Source of the DNA: Phocaeicola faecium
Lineage (GTDB): Bacteria; Bacteroidota; Bacteroidia; Bacteroidales; Bacteroidaceae
Length of the DNA stretch: 64,000 nt
Direction of reading: 5' to 3'
Assembly: GCF_014837055.1 (NCBI RefSeq)
Contig: NZ_JACSPQ010000014.1
Span: forward strand, 1-64,000
Each line of letters starts with the position of its first letter. The first letter of the stretch is position 1. The translations under genes were made by a program, and so were the position numbers. Below the pieces are notes generated by a model. The model was not told the origin of the DNA. It saw only the letters and a program-made list of their open reading frames with translations, and ran no database searches. This document shows positions 31,407 through 39,415 of this stretch, one piece after another.

Positions 31407-33662
31407 ATGAAAAAGACTCTGATAACATTATTGGCGGGCTTTTTTGCTTTTCAGTTCTTACAGGCGCAAGAGCCGGCAGACTATGTGAATCCCTTTATTG
31501 GGACAACTAATTTCGGAACATGTAACCCCGGAGCTGTTTGCCCGAATGGAATGATGTCTGTTGTACCCTTTAATGTGATGGGGTCGGCAGATAACACGTA
31601 CGATAAAGATGCGCGCTGGTGGTCTACGCCGTATGAGTATACCAACAGTTTCTTTACCGGTTTTTCTCATGTTAATTTAAGTGGAGTGGGATGTCCCGAC
31701 CTCGGTTCGCTTTTGCTGATGCCCACTACCGGTAAGTTGGATGTAGACTATCATCATTACGGTAGCAAGTACGAAAAAGAAAACGCATCGCCGGGTTATT
31801 ATACCATCTCACTTACCAAGTATAATATTCTGGCAGAAGCTACGGCTACTCCCCGTACTGGACTTGCACGGTTCACTTTCCCGAAGGGGGAAAGCAATAT
31901 CTTGTTAAACTTGGGCGAAGGTTTGACAAACGAAAGCGGAGCTTTCATGCGCCGTGTGAGCGACCGCGAGGTAGAAGGCATGAAGGTATTGGGTACGTTC
32001 TGTTATAATCCGCAGGCGGTGTTCCCTATCTACTTTGTGATGCGTGTCAATAAAGCTCCGAAAACCACAGGATATTGGAAAAAGCAACGTCCGATGCAGG
32101 GGGTAGAAGCTGAATGGGACAAAGATCAGGGAAAATATAAACTTTATACGAAATACAACAGAGACATTGCCGGCGACGACATCGGTGCATGGTTTACTTT
32201 CGATACCGAAGAGGGCGAACAGATAGAAGTAGCTATGGGTGTTTCTTTTGTAAGCATAGAGAATGCGCGCGAAAATCTGGATAAAGAGCAACACGGACGC
32301 CACTTTGAGGCTATTCATCAGGAAGCCCGCCAGCGTTGGAACGATGACTTGGGCAGAATCCAAGTAGAGGGCGGAACGAAAGAACAGAAAACCGTGTTCT
32401 ACACCGGACTTTATCATGCGCTTATCCATCCCAATATCCTGCAGGACGTAAACGGACAGTATCCGCAGATGGAAGGAGATAAAATCTTGACGACCGAAGG
32501 CGACCGCTATACGGTATTTTCATTGTGGGACACGTACCGCAATTTGCATCAGTTGATGACGCTGGTTTATCCCGAACGTCAGATGGACATGATTCATACC
32601 ATGCTCGACATGTATAAAGAACACGGCTGGCTGCCGAAATGGGAACTTTACGGGCGTGAAACCTTGACGATGGAAGGCGACCCCAGCCTGCCCGTTATTG
32701 TAGATACGTGGATGAAAGGCTTGCGCGATTTCGATATCAATCTGGCATACGAAGCCATGTATAAATCTGCTACTACTGCGGGCAAGGATAACCTGATGCG
32801 TCCGGATAATGACGACTACATGTCGCGCGGGTATGTTCCGCTGAGAGAGCAGTACGATAACTCCGTATCGCACGCTTTGGAATACTACATTGCCGATTAT
32901 TCTTTATCTACGCTGGCTAAGGCATTGGGAAAGAAAGAAGACGCAAAACTGTTTTACGACCGTTCGATGGGTTATAAACATTATTATTGTAAAGAGTTTG
33001 GAACGCTTCGTCCCATCCTTCCCGACGGTACTTTCTACTCTCCATTCAACCCGCGTCAGGGTGAGAATTTCGAACCGAACCCCGGTTTCCATGAAGGTAG
33101 TGCATGGAACTATACGTTTTATGTTCCTCACGACGTGATGGGATTGGTGAAACTGATGGGCGGAAAGAAAAAGTTTGTCGACAAACTTCAGATGGTGTTC
33201 GACGAAGGACTGTACGACCCTGCAAACGAACCGGACATCGCTTATCCGTATTTGTTCAGCTATTTCAAGGGAGAAGAATGGCGCACGCAAAAACTTGTAA
33301 ACGAACTGTTGGCAAAACATTTTACCACCAAACCTGACGGGTTGCCGGGCAATGAAGATACAGGAACCATGTCGTCATGGGCAATCTTCAGTATGATGGG
33401 CTTTTATCCCGACTGTCCGGGGGTGCCTGAATATACATTGACCACCCCGACGTTTGATAAAATCACCATCAAACTCGATCCGAAATACTACAGCCGCGAC
33501 CGGTTGGTTATCGAGAAAGTCCATGAAGACGGTGGTTCGGGATTCGGATTCATCGATACCGTTCAGATGGGCGACAAGCGTTGCGGATACCGTATCAATC
33601 ATAACGATTTGGTAAAAGCCGGAACACTGACCTTTAAAGTAAAATCCTCTGTCGGGAAGTAA
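31407..33662 (+). CDS. GH92 alpha-mannosidase
   Basis: 751 residues with a signal peptide (MKKTLITLLAGFFAFQFLQAQ), so periplasmic or exported. An N-terminal beta-sandwich (DYVNPFIGTTNFGTCNPGA, then GFSHVNLSGVGCPDLG) precedes the (alpha/alpha)6 catalytic domain. The general acid is Glu563 in PGFHEGSAWNY. The calcium/base motif usually written GNDD reads G-N649-E650-D651. GH92 enzymes are calcium-dependent exo-alpha-mannosidases that trim mannose from N-glycans; linkage preference cannot be read here. It would strip alpha-mannose before GH130 handles the Man-GlcNAc core. The frame is open to 31356, but the signal peptide fixes the start at 31407. Confidence 0.92.
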   Translation: MKKTLITLLAGFFAFQFLQAQEPADYVNPFIGTTNFGTCNPGAVCPNGMMSVVPFNVMGSADNTYDKDARWWSTPYEYTNSFFTGFSHVNLSGVGCPDLGSLLLMPTTGKLDVDYHHYGSKYEKENASPGYYTISLTKYNILAEATATPRTGLARFTFPKGESNILLNLGEGLTNESGAFMRRVSDREVEGMKVLGTFCYNPQAVFPIYFVMRVNKAPKTTGYWKKQRPMQGVEAEWDKDQGKYKLYTKYNRDIAGDDIGAWFTFDTEEGEQIEVAMGVSFVSIENARENLDKEQHGRHFEAIHQEARQRWNDDLGRIQVEGGTKEQKTVFYTGLYHALIHPNILQDVNGQYPQMEGDKILTTEGDRYTVFSLWDTYRNLHQLMTLVYPERQMDMIHTMLDMYKEHGWLPKWELYGRETLTMEGDPSLPVIVDTWMKGLRDFDINLAYEAMYKSATTAGKDNLMRPDNDDYMSRGYVPLREQYDNSVSHALEYYIADYSLSTLAKALGKKEDAKLFYDRSMGYKHYYCKEFGTLRPILPDGTFYSPFNPRQGENFEPNPGFHEGSAWNYTFYVPHDVMGLVKLMGGKKKFVDKLQMVFDEGLYDPANEPDIAYPYLFSYFKGEEWRTQKLVNELLAKHFTTKPDGLPGNEDTGTMSSWAIFSMMGFYPDCPGVPEYTLTTPTFDKITIKLDPKYYSRDRLVIEKVHEDGGSGFGFIDTVQMGDKRCGYRINHNDLVKAGTLTFKVKSSVGK

Positions 33663-33697
33663 TCTTCCGACATCAATTTGTGGTTGTGTATAAACAG

Positions 33698-33740
33698 ACA
33701 TGCTTGCATCCCGCTGTTGGGGTGCGGGCATGTTTTTTTT
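33698..33740 (+). terminator. GH92 terminator
   Basis: Stem ACATGC(tt)GCATCCC paired with GGGGTGC(gg)GCATGT (33698-33733), followed by eight T (33733-33740). Confidence 0.85.
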
Positions 33741-33854
33741 GTTTAGAGACTGTGTATTCCGTATTTCACCCTACATTGCCAGATAACAGGCATTCATCTC
33801 TGTTTTATCCATTCCGTTTAAAGATAATATTCTCATTTTCAGCTATCGTTCACT

Positions 33855-33953
33855 CCCGTAAAACGCAACCGTTAGTGTTGGTCATTTCTAACGGAAGAGT
33901 TGCCCCGTTCTACCCATAGGACTCGGTCGTTCTTCGAATAGAAATTTTCGATG
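33855..33953. repeat. Intergenic hairpin element, copy C
   Basis: Two-unit form. Unit 1: CCGTTAG (33869-33875) / CTAACGG (33888-33894), sharing ACCGTTAGTGTTGGTCAT exactly with copy D. Unit 2: begins TTCTACCCATAGGAC (33908 onward) as in copies A and B, with a degenerate right arm (GAATAGAA, then TTTTC). It lies between the GH92 terminator and the purL promoter. Confidence 0.65.
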
Positions 33954-33970
33954 TCTCAAACCGGAATCCG

Positions 33971-33992
33971 GCAAAATTTAAACAAGCTCTTG
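33971..33992. repeat. Fragment related to the 46.7-kb MITE-like element
   Basis: GCAAAATTTAAACAAGCTCT is nearly identical to the terminal segment of the element at 46733 (in reverse orientation) and to the repeat at 9504-9520. Too short to be sure of common origin. Confidence 0.35.
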
Positions 33993-34015
33993 TTCGCTTA
34001 TTTCAACGAATTTCG

Positions 34016-34023
34016 TAACTTTG
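34016..34023 (+). promoter_or_regulatory. -7 element for purL
   Basis: TAACTTTG followed by C, 44 nt before the purL ATG. No purine riboswitch-like structure was recognised in the leader. Confidence 0.6.
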
Positions 34024-34067
34024 CACGTGATTTAAGTTTTATCGAAAATTCATTTTAAACAAGTGCT

Positions 34068-37000
34068 ATGATTCTATTTTTCAGAACACCCGGTCAAAGT
34101 GTGATTGCTACTCAATGCAGCAGCGAAATGAATGAAGAAGACATTCGCAAACTCAGCTGGCTGTACAGCAATGCAACGGTAGAAAAAGAAGAAAATTTGA
34201 AAGGTTGGTTTATCGGACCTCGCCGCGAAATGATAACTCCGTGGAGTACGAATGCTGTTGAAATTACGCAAAACATGGGGTTGAAAGGCATCCGCCGCAT
34301 CGAAGAATATTTCCCGGTAAAGGATGAGAATGCCGACCATGACCCGATGTTGCAACGCATGTATCATGGGTTAGACCAAGATATATTTACGGTAGACATC
34401 AAACCCCAACCGATTATTTATATCGACAATCTGGAAGAGTATAACGAAAAGGAAGGGTTAGCTCTGTCGCGCGAGGAAATGGACTACCTGCTGAAAGTAG
34501 AAAAAGACTTGGGACGCAAGCTGACCGACTCGGAAGTGTTTGGTTTCGCTCAAATTAACTCGGAACACTGCCGCCACAAAATTTTCGGCGGAACATTCAT
34601 CATCGACGGTCAGGAAATGGAATCTTCCTTGTTCCAAATGATTAAGAAGACTACCAACGAAAACCCGAACAAAATTATATCTGCCTATAAAGACAATGTG
34701 GCGTTTGCCGAAGGTCCGGTAGTGGAACAGTTTGCTCCGGTAGACCATTCTACTTCCGACTATTTCATTATCAAAGACATCAAAACGGTTATCTCGCTGA
34801 AAGCCGAAACCCATAACTTCCCTACCACGGTAGAACCGTTTAACGGTGCGTCGACCGGTACGGGAGGAGAAATCCGCGACCGTATGGGAGGTGGAAAAGG
34901 TTCATGGCCCATCGCCGGAACGGCTGTTTACATGACATCTTATCCCCGTACGGAAGAAGGACGCGAGTGGGAAGATGTGCTTCCTGTCCGCAAATGGTTG
35001 TATCAAACTCCGGAACAGATTCTGATTAAAGCCTCAAACGGTGCTTCCGACTTCGGTAACAAGTTCGGTCAGCCGCTGATTTGCGGTTCGGTGCTTACGT
35101 TCGAACATCAGGAAAACGGCGAAAAATATGCTTACGATAAAGTAATCATGCTTGCCGGAGGCGTAGGTTACGGAACGAAACGCGACTGCTTGAAAGGTAC
35201 TCCCGAAGCAGGCGACGAAATCGTAGTGTTAGGAGGTGATAACTATCGCATCGGTTTGGGCGGAGGTTCTGTTTCGTCGGTAGAAACCGGACGTTACTCT
35301 TCGGGTATCGAACTGAACGCCGTACAGCGTGCGAATGCCGAGATGCAGAAACGTGCCTATAACGTGGTTCGCGCTTTGTGTGAGGAAGAACAGAACCCGA
35401 TTGTGTCTATCCACGACCACGGTTCGGCTGGTCACGTAAACTGTTTGTCGGAGTTGGTGGAAGAGTGCGGTGGTTTGATTCACATGGATAAACTCCCCAT
35501 CGGCGATGAAACCCTGTCGGCAAAAGAAATCATAGCCAATGAATCGCAAGAACGTATGGGCTTGCTGATAGAAGAAAAGTCAATCGATCACGTACGCAAG
35601 ATAGCCGAACGCGAACGTGCTCCGATGTACGTAGTGGGCGAAACAACCGGCGACCATCGTTTTGCTTTCGAACAGGCAGACGGCGTTCGTCCGTTCGATT
35701 TGGCAGTGAGCCAGATGTTCGGTTCTTCTCCTAAAACTTACATGGTAGATAAAACCGTAGAACGCCACTATGAAAATGTGTCTTACGACGTAACCAAACT
35801 GAATGAATACGTAGGCCGCGTGCTTCAGTTGGAGGCTGTAGCTTGTAAAGACTGGTTGACAAACAAGGTAGACCGCTCCGTTACAGGCAAGATTGCGCGT
35901 CAGCAGTGTCAGGGCGAATTGCAGTTGCCGTTGAGCGACTGTGGTGTGGTAGCCCTCGATTATCGTGGTGAGAAAGGTATCGCTACGGCTTTGGGTCACG
36001 CTCCGCAGGCAGCTTTGGCTAATCCGGCAGCAGGTTCTGTACTGGCTGTATCCGAAGCACTGACCAATATCGTATGGGCTCCGCTTGCCGAAGGGCTGGA
36101 CAGCGTATCACTGTCAGCTAACTGGATGTGGCCTTGCCGTTCACAGGAAGGAGAAGACGCCCGCCTCTATACGGCAGTTAAGGCGTTGTCTGATTTCTGC
36201 TGTGAACTGCAAATCAATGTTCCTACCGGAAAAGACTCTTTGTCAATGACTCAGAAATATCCGAACGGAGAAAAGATTATCAGTCCGGGAACGGTTATCG
36301 TTTCTGCCGGAGGAGAGGTATCGGATATCAAGAAAGTAGTATCTCCGGTAATGGTTAACGATGAAAAATCTACGTTCTATCATATCGACTTCAGTTTCGA
36401 TGAACTGCGTTTGGGAGGTTCTGCCTTTGCTCAATCACTGAATAAAGTGGGCGACGATGTTCCTACCGTTCGCGATGCAGAATATTTCCGCGATGCCTTC
36501 CTTGCCGTTCAGGAGCTGGTTAATAAAGGTTTGATTTTGGCCGGTCACGACATCTCGGCAGGAGGTTTGATAACAACCTTGCTCGAAATGTGTTTTGCCA
36601 ATACGGAAGGCGGTATGGAAATCGCCTTAGATAAGTTTAAGTGTGACGACATAGTCAAGATACTGTTTGCCGAAAATCCGGGTATCGTTATTCAGATTGC
36701 CGATAAGCATAAATCAGAAGTTAAGAAGATTTTGGAAGATGCCGGCGTAGGATATATCAAGTTGGGTAAGCCGGCCGACGAACGTCATATCTTGGTAACG
36801 CTTCACGATGCTACTTACCAGTTTGGTGTAGACTATCTGCGTGATGTATGGTATTCTACTTCTTACCTGCTCGACCGCAAGCAGAGCATGAACGGATGTG
36901 CGAAGAAACGCTTCGAGAACTATAAGCAACAGCCATTGGAAGTGGTATTCGACAAGTCGTTTACCGGTAAGTTGTCGCAGTTCGGACTTGACCCCGACCG

Positions 37001-37772
37001 TCGTACACCGAGTGGAATCAAGGCTGCCATCATTCGCGAAAAAGGTACGAACGGTGAGCGTGAAATGGCATACATGCTCTATTTGGCTGGCTTCGATGTA
37101 AAAGACGTTACGATGACCGACCTTGCCAGCGGACGCGAAACGCTGGAAGACATCAGCATGATTGTATTCTGTGGCGGATTCTCTAATTCCGACGTGTTAG
37201 GTTCGGCAAAAGGATGGGCAGGTACATTCCTGTTCAACCCGAAGGCTAAAGCCGCGCTCGATAATTTCTATGCCCGTAAAGATACCCTGTCATTGGGCGT
37301 TTGCAACGGTTGCCAGTTGATGATGGAACTCGGACTGATTACTCCGGAAGACGAAAAACAAGGCAAGATGTTGCATAACGATTCTCATAAGTTCGAATCT
37401 TCATTCCTCGGAGTAACCGTACCGATGAACCGCAGCGTGATGTTCGGTTCGCTCAGCGGATCGAAGTTGGGCATTTGGGTAGCTCACGGCGAAGGTAAGT
37501 TCTCACTGCCTTACCCTGAAGACCACTATAACGTTGTTTTGAAGTATTCTTACGATGAGTATCCGGGAAATCCGAACGGTTCCGATTACAGCGTGGCAGG
37601 TATTGCCAGCCAAGACGGACGCCATTTGGCAATGATGCCTCACTTAGAGCGTGCCTGCTTCCCGTGGAACAACGCATATTACCCAGCCGAACGCCTGCAT
37701 AAAGACCAAATCACACCGTGGATGGAAGCCTTTGTCAATGCGCGTAAGTGGGTGGAAGCTCATAAAAACTAA
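34068..37772 (+). CDS. purL: Phosphoribosylformylglycinamidine synthase, single-chain PurL
   Basis: 1234 residues, the large single-chain type that converts FGAR to FGAM using glutamine in purine synthesis. The N-terminal region is followed by two ATP-binding AIR-synthase-like domains (patterns ALSREEMDYLLKVEKDLGRK, AETHNFPTTVEPFNGASTGTG, and later GHDISAGGLITTLLEMC). The C-terminal class I glutaminase has the nucleophile Cys1079 in GVCNGCQL and the HGEGKF histidine region further on. Length and domain order match E. coli PurL (about 1295). It has its own promoter and terminator. No other pur gene is adjacent. Confidence 0.97.
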   Translation: MILFFRTPGQSVIATQCSSEMNEEDIRKLSWLYSNATVEKEENLKGWFIGPRREMITPWSTNAVEITQNMGLKGIRRIEEYFPVKDENADHDPMLQRMYHGLDQDIFTVDIKPQPIIYIDNLEEYNEKEGLALSREEMDYLLKVEKDLGRKLTDSEVFGFAQINSEHCRHKIFGGTFIIDGQEMESSLFQMIKKTTNENPNKIISAYKDNVAFAEGPVVEQFAPVDHSTSDYFIIKDIKTVISLKAETHNFPTTVEPFNGASTGTGGEIRDRMGGGKGSWPIAGTAVYMTSYPRTEEGREWEDVLPVRKWLYQTPEQILIKASNGASDFGNKFGQPLICGSVLTFEHQENGEKYAYDKVIMLAGGVGYGTKRDCLKGTPEAGDEIVVLGGDNYRIGLGGGSVSSVETGRYSSGIELNAVQRANAEMQKRAYNVVRALCEEEQNPIVSIHDHGSAGHVNCLSELVEECGGLIHMDKLPIGDETLSAKEIIANESQERMGLLIEEKSIDHVRKIAERERAPMYVVGETTGDHRFAFEQADGVRPFDLAVSQMFGSSPKTYMVDKTVERHYENVSYDVTKLNEYVGRVLQLEAVACKDWLTNKVDRSVTGKIARQQCQGELQLPLSDCGVVALDYRGEKGIATALGHAPQAALANPAAGSVLAVSEALTNIVWAPLAEGLDSVSLSANWMWPCRSQEGEDARLYTAVKALSDFCCELQINVPTGKDSLSMTQKYPNGEKIISPGTVIVSAGGEVSDIKKVVSPVMVNDEKSTFYHIDFSFDELRLGGSAFAQSLNKVGDDVPTVRDAEYFRDAFLAVQELVNKGLILAGHDISAGGLITTLLEMCFANTEGGMEIALDKFKCDDIVKILFAENPGIVIQIADKHKSEVKKILEDAGVGYIKLGKPADERHILVTLHDATYQFGVDYLRDVWYSTSYLLDRKQSMNGCAKKRFENYKQQPLEVVFDKSFTGKLSQFGLDPDRRTPSGIKAAIIREKGTNGEREMAYMLYLAGFDVKDVTMTDLASGRETLEDISMIVFCGGFSNSDVLGSAKGWAGTFLFNPKAKAALDNFYARKDTLSLGVCNGCQLMMELGLITPEDEKQGKMLHNDSHKFESSFLGVTVPMNRSVMFGSLSGSKLGIWVAHGEGKFSLPYPEDHYNVVLKYSYDEYPGNPNGSDYSVAGIASQDGRHLAMMPHLERACFPWNNAYYPAERLHKDQITPWMEAFVNARKWVEAHKN

Positions 37773-37819
37773 TGCACACACATGATCTTTTCAGATTAAT
37801 ATAGTAATTAAACAGGGAG

Positions 37820-37859
37820 AGCATCGGGAAGTTTCTACTTTCTGATGCTTTTCTTTTTT
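37820..37859 (+). terminator. purL terminator
   Basis: Stem AGCATCGGGAAG (37820-37831) / CTTTCTGATGCT (37838-37849), two G-U type pairs, followed by TTTCTTTTTT. Confidence 0.8.
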
Positions 37860-37923
37860 CTCATTTCATAGCGTCAGTAAATAGCGCATTCTGTTGATTT
37901 TGTGGTTTAAATCCTCTCTATTA

Positions 37924-37954
37924 TTGTCGCTTTCTGAAATATTCTCTACTTTTG
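37924..37954 (+). promoter_or_regulatory. Promoter of the cardiolipin-synthase-like gene
   Basis: TTG (37924-37926), 20-nt spacer, TACTTTTG (37947-37954). A possible GTG start at 37956 lies right at the end of this element, so the ATG at 37974 must be the start, leaving a short leader of about 14 nt without SD. Confidence 0.7.
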
Positions 37955-37973
37955 CGTGGAAAATTTTGTTTAT

Positions 37974-39284
37974 ATGAAAATAACACGGTATTGGGTAGGA
38001 TATTTGGCAGGGCTGTTCATCGTGTTGGGAGGACTCGTGACACCCGGACGGGCAGCATCTTTTTTGATTTCAGAAGAGATGGAAGATTCTGTTCAGTCAT
38101 GGTTGCCTGCCGATTCGGTTTTTACCCACTTTTTAGCGCGTCATAATATTCCGCTTACCGCCCATAATGAACTTGAACTGTTGCCGAGCGGGAGATTGAA
38201 GTTTGGCAGTTTGTTTCAAGAGATACAGAAAGCGAAACATCATATTCATCTTGAATATTTTAATTTCCGGAGCGATTCTATTGCTAAAGAACTGTTTACC
38301 CTGTTGGCCGAAAAAGCCAAAGAAGGGGTGAAGGTGCGTGCCATGTTCGATGACTTCGGGAACCTTTCCAATAATCGGCCGCTCCGCAAAGAACACCTGA
38401 AGATGTTAAACGAGCGCGGCATTGAAATCATTAAGTTCGACCCGATACGTTTCCCCTATGTCAACCACATTTTTAGCCGCGACCATCAGAAAATCGTGGT
38501 TATCGACGGTAAGGTGGGCTATACGGGCGGAATGAACATCGCGGATTATTACATCAACGGACTACCGGAAATCGGGCCGTGGCGAGACATGCACGTTTGC
38601 ATTAAAGGCCCGGCAGTGGAGCAGCTTCAGAAAGCATTTTTGAGTGTATGGAACAAAGAGTCCGGCCAGCAGATAGGGGGAGATGAATATTTTCCTTTTG
38701 ACCACGATTCGCTGGATAGCCTGCCTCCCCATTTGGGAAATCAGGTAGCAATCATTCAGCGCGTTCCGAAGGTTTCGCCCGATATTATGCGCGAGGCTTA
38801 CATTGCTGCGATGGATGCGGCGGAGCACAGAATACAAATTATCAATCCCTACTTTACGCCTACGGTCAGTGTGCGTAGAGCGATTAAGCGGGCAGCAAAG
38901 CGCGGGGTGAGGGTAGAAATCATGATTCCCGGAAAATCAGACATCCCGTTTACGCCCGATGCCGGATTTTATTTCGCCAACAAGCTGCGTAAGGCGGGGG
39001 CACACATCTATGTTTTTAATGGAGGGTTTCATCATTCTAAAATCATGATTGTAGACGACCGTTTCTGTACCGTAGGCAGTACGAATCTCAACAGCCGCAG
39101 CCTGCGTTACGATTATGAAATCAATGCGTTTATTTTCGACCTCCCCACAACCGCTCAGTTAGGCGATATCTTTAAGGCAGACAAGCAGAACAGTACGATT
39201 ATGACGCGCGAAGAATATAAAAAACGTTCGGGATGGAAAAGATTTGTGGGCTGGTTTGCCCATTTGTTCACGCCCGTATTATAG
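37974..39284 (+). CDS. Phospholipase D-type cardiolipin synthase-like protein
   Basis: 436 residues with two PLD HKD motifs: HQKIVVIDG (first) and HSKIMIVDD (second), each followed by the usual GG/GS-N pattern (YTGGMNIAD, VGSTNLNSRS). This is the fold of bacterial cardiolipin synthase, which condenses phosphatidylglycerol at the membrane. Unlike the classic enzyme with two N-terminal membrane helices, this one has a single signal-peptide-like N-terminus (YWVGYLAGLFIVLGG, then a GRAA site near residue 24), so it may be exported or singly anchored. Substrate is therefore less certain; a periplasmic phospholipase is an alternative. Start chosen from the promoter at 37924-37954. Confidence 0.85.
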   Translation: MKITRYWVGYLAGLFIVLGGLVTPGRAASFLISEEMEDSVQSWLPADSVFTHFLARHNIPLTAHNELELLPSGRLKFGSLFQEIQKAKHHIHLEYFNFRSDSIAKELFTLLAEKAKEGVKVRAMFDDFGNLSNNRPLRKEHLKMLNERGIEIIKFDPIRFPYVNHIFSRDHQKIVVIDGKVGYTGGMNIADYYINGLPEIGPWRDMHVCIKGPAVEQLQKAFLSVWNKESGQQIGGDEYFPFDHDSLDSLPPHLGNQVAIIQRVPKVSPDIMREAYIAAMDAAEHRIQIINPYFTPTVSVRRAIKRAAKRGVRVEIMIPGKSDIPFTPDAGFYFANKLRKAGAHIYVFNGGFHHSKIMIVDDRFCTVGSTNLNSRSLRYDYEINAFIFDLPTTAQLGDIFKADKQNSTIMTREEYKKRSGWKRFVGWFAHLFTPVL

Positions 39285-39303
39285 GAAAACACTTCGGCCT
39301 GTA

Positions 39304-39369
39304 TAAAAATATCCGCATATCTTTAAAGAAACCAACTGATGTTTTTAAAGATATGCGGATAAATTTTTA
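39304..39369. terminator. Bidirectional terminator between convergent genes
   Basis: Perfect 18-bp stem TATCCGCATATCTTTAAA (39310-39327) / TTTAAAGATATGCGGATA (39344-39361), flanked by AAATTTTTA on plus and ATTTTTATAC on minus. A second 8-bp hairpin TTCCCCGC/GCGGGGAA (39374-39402) lies just before the minus-strand stop. Confidence 0.85.
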
Positions 39370-39415
39370 AGTGTTCCCCGCTGCTGGAATCCACGCGGGG
39401 AAACGGAGTGGCGGA

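Noticed and set aside
34024..34067. Purine riboswitch in the purL leader
   Set aside because: The leader is about 44 nt with no stem-loop or conserved core; too short for a riboswitch.
37956..37973. Longer cardiolipin-synthase-like frame with a GTG start at 37956
   Set aside because: The GTG directly abuts the -7 element TACTTTTG (37947-37954), so it would be at or before the transcript start; the ATG at 37974 with a signal-peptide pattern is used.
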